64,000 nucleotides of DNA, from positions 88,539,829-88,603,828 of the forward strand of contig NC_068359.1 in the NCBI RefSeq assembly GCF_020536995.1, written 5' to 3'. Source of the DNA: Dreissena polymorpha (lineage: Eukaryota; Mollusca; Bivalvia; Myida; Dreissenidae). Positions 61,738-64,000 of the stretch are shown in pieces. The notes below the pieces were generated by a model. The model searched no databases. It saw only the letters and a program-made list of their open reading frames with translations, and had not been told where the DNA came from. Made by a program: the position numbers and the translations under genes. Positions within the stretch are counted from its first letter, which is position 1. Every line of letters begins with the position of its first letter.

Positions 61738-63200
61738 ATGGAGCGTATGTTATATTCGCCATTATTGCGATATTCATAATTTATGTACCGAATGTTTTGT
61801 GTGAGTTATTTGTTTCGGTATATGCTTAGTGTTTTATCGATCGTGTTTCATGCAGCATATAATGTTGCCGTGATAATAAATGCATGTTTTATTTACATTT
61901 AAATCGTAGACGGATCTTCCAGATTTTATCAGGAGATTCTAAAATCTGGAAAAGTGGTCCATGAACTATTGCATATTGCTGGGCGATCACTGTAATAATT
62001 AATTCGCATAGACTCGTAAGTCAATTGGTAATTGTTGATCCTGGATGAAAGTTTATTGCTCCCATTGAAGGTTGATTCAGCTTGACCTGCCTGGTTCAAG
62101 CAGGACACAACGTGGTTCTCTATGGATCACAACCGCATGAAAACGAGACTTCAGTTGAATCAGCAGAAGATAAACCCTAGTAAAGCTCATCGTTATTGAT
62201 GTTTGCAAGGAAGCCATTGCAAAACATGTTTAAACCATTATATAAAGCACATTTATACGAAACACACACGCAACATTTAATCATACACGGTGCCGATCAA
62301 ACACCATTTAGCAAGTAGGCCTAAAGATGTCATATATACTAAAATACAAGCTGAACATCGTGGTTCACAACTGTTTTAAAATATATGTTTCTAGCTCTGT
62401 GCCATCTTTACATGATGTTTCCTGGCTAACCCATTCTCATAAACATTGAAACCATATTGGTTCTGTATAAGGTCGCGTTATTTCGTAACTAATTATTGTT
62501 GTTTCGGAAAGACATGTGCGGCGTCCCAGGTGATTTGCTAAGATGCCGTTCGTTAAGATCCATTTGTTATTGTTGGTTAAGCGCAGTGACTTTACAAACC
62601 AGCGTAGTAGTATCAATATGGGCCAATTTCCGATAGATACCTTTCTCAGAACATAGAGGACATTAAACCAATGACCCAACATTGATCAGCTATCGGGAGT
62701 TGACCGGGATCACAAACACAGTTTTTACGTTGTTGTGACTCTATCTTGAAAATAAGCATATCTGTAAGTATTTCAAGCAAGTTTGAGACATGCATTACAA
62801 TGGACATTAAGACACAAATGCGTGTTGGTATTTATACAGACCTAGTTTTAGGGTATGTGTTGATCTCTAAATCGTGAATTACTTTTGTTTATTAATCCAC
62901 CATAAAATATTTTGTCTTTAGCAACCAATTTTGTCAAGAAATGGTTTAGGTGAATCGTGAACATCGCAGTAAAGTATTGCAATCTGGTGACCGCACTTTA
63001 CGCACTGTTACCTCAGGGAGATGAATAATTACAATCGTACAAAAAAATTTGAGCCGTCGTGATATAAAAGGACCAAACAAGTCTTTAAAATATTGATGTC
63101 ATAAATATGCAATGCTCGGTATAAGCTTGTTTGTTTTTTCCTATTCATATATTCTTAATAATCTAATAAATAAAAAAAGTTGATGGTCAATTAAAAAATA
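61738..63200. other. Unit B flank, no gene seen
   Basis: Colinear with 41068-42480; no gene recognised. Confidence 0.5.
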
Positions 63201-63219
63201 GAATATGTGACATTACGTA

Positions 63220-63360
63220 AACTATGCAAACAAGTCGCATGCTGGGGCAATAATGCATTCCCGGTTCAGCGATCTGCGTTGATTGGAGGTCTTGACACAT
63301 TTAAGACCAGCTTCTTGCTGGATGGAAACTATTTTTTTACTTTTATAAGGTATTATCTAA
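63220..63360 (+). pseudogene. Decayed IFI44-like exon 4 (unit B)
   Basis: GGAGGTCTTGACACATTTAA then CTTCTTGCTGGATGGAAAC and a relic donor AAGGTATTATC resemble exon 4 of copies 1 and 4. It is better preserved than its unit A counterpart at 42500-42670. Confidence 0.65.
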
Positions 63361-63767
63361 AATGTATGCACACATTTAAGTTTGTTTAATTTAATTGGTC
63401 AAGTTCTAATATGAAAACTATCGGTACTCGATTTTACTTTTAACTTAATGCCAAAGGCACTGATTATCTGTCTTACATGTACACACCCACATTAGAACTC
63501 AGGTGACTACATCATGCATAAGGTACACATACATTTATATGTGGCAGGGTACTGTATACTGAAAATAAATTTACAACGCGTTAAACGCATTAATTAGGAA
63601 TTTTACAATTAGAAAAAGCTGATGGTCATTCATCAAACATATCATATAAATAATGTTAATAGTATACCAGTTGTATTTCGTGATTTTCTTGTTGTTTTTT
63701 ATTGAGTTAATTATTTGTTTGATTAGATTGTGTAAACTTCTGAACAGTTTTTCGTTTATATACAGGC

Positions 63768-64000
63768 AGGCAGTCAGTTTACAAACTCACACTTATCCTG
63801 GGTTTTGGTAGTTTACCAGTACCAAGTGCAAACACATTTGTCAGTATCTGAAAACTGCCTTTAAACATAAGTGTGTGAGGGTGGGGGGAATGCCCGTATA
63901 ACGAAATGCATGACCAATCCGCACACAGGTTATTTTGCTTGGCAGTGAATCGAACACGTGATCCTTGAAGGTTTAGTCAATCGCTCAACCATTTGAGCTT
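63768..64000 (-). repeat. tRNA-derived SINE (unit B, cut by window end)
   Basis: Paralogue of 43051-43295: minus-strand box B-like GTGTTCGATTCACTG and body CTTGGTACTGGTAAACTACC. The head runs to the last base of the window. Confidence 0.65.

Larger units (their letters stand above)
45180..64000 (+). repeat. Segmental duplication unit B (continues past window)
   Basis: Second copy of unit A with the same order of landmarks. It has unit-specific insertions (46943-47615, about 52554-54952, about 55079-60806) and lacks the A-specific stretch 34556-37588, the nested TTAA/mariner element and E2. Confidence 0.8.

Overview
The window looks like AT-rich, intron-bearing nuclear DNA from a bivalve mollusc. 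A heterodont in the Dreissena/Mya range is my best guess. This is inferred from the expanded IFI44-like family, the repeat types (tRNA-headed SINEs, foldback MITEs, a Penelope-like element, an SGNH-bearing Ngaro element) and the base composition; no species-specific marker was seen. There are no bacterial-style operons. Almost all real coding sequence belongs to one gene family: interferon-induced protein 44-like (IFI44-like) proteins, with an N-terminal TLDc domain followed by a dynamin/septin-like P-loop GTPase domain.

The family lies in direct tandem, all on the + strand, with a conserved six-exon plan: TLDc exon; short Trp-rich linker exon; P-loop/G1 exon; DTRG/G3 exon; a beta-strand exon; TKVD/G4 plus C-terminal helix exon. 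Copy 1 (209-5034) has compatible splice sites throughout and reads as an intact 470-residue protein. Copy 2 (6226-16230) is a heavily invaded relic. It has lost exons 2-3 and is split by a LINE, a hAT element and an insertion inside its last exon, and a broken Ngaro-type retroelement sits just downstream. Copy 3 (27348-31787) keeps all six exon positions but is a pseudogene. Copy 4 (45334-49721) has an intact GTPase half and a 32-bp net deletion in the TLDc exon. Orphan last exons lie at 37932-38102 and 51019-51195, and decayed exon-4 pieces at 42500-42670 and 63220-63360, so older copies existed.

Copies 3 and 4 head two large duplicated units. Unit A runs about 27.3-43.9 kb and unit B about 45.2 kb to beyond the window end. 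Because they are paralogous, one unit gives the 'empty site' for insertions in the other. This allows exact calls of a TTAA-flanked element (33173-34357) carrying a nested mariner (33382-34136), a second TTAA-flanked element carrying a tRNA-like core (39720-40228), and a Penelope-like element with a 14-bp target duplication inside intron 3 of copy 4 (46943-47615). A 2.4-kb L1-like LINE-bearing block and a 5.7-kb unclassified block are also specific to unit B.

The rest is intron and intergenic DNA with foldback MITEs, minisatellites (27-nt, about 51-nt and 157-nt periods) and tRNA-derived SINEs. No functional tRNA, rRNA or CRISPR array was seen. The most notable features are the birth-and-death array of probable antiviral TLDc-GTPases and the family of TTAA-flanked MITEs that carry different tRNA-like promoters.
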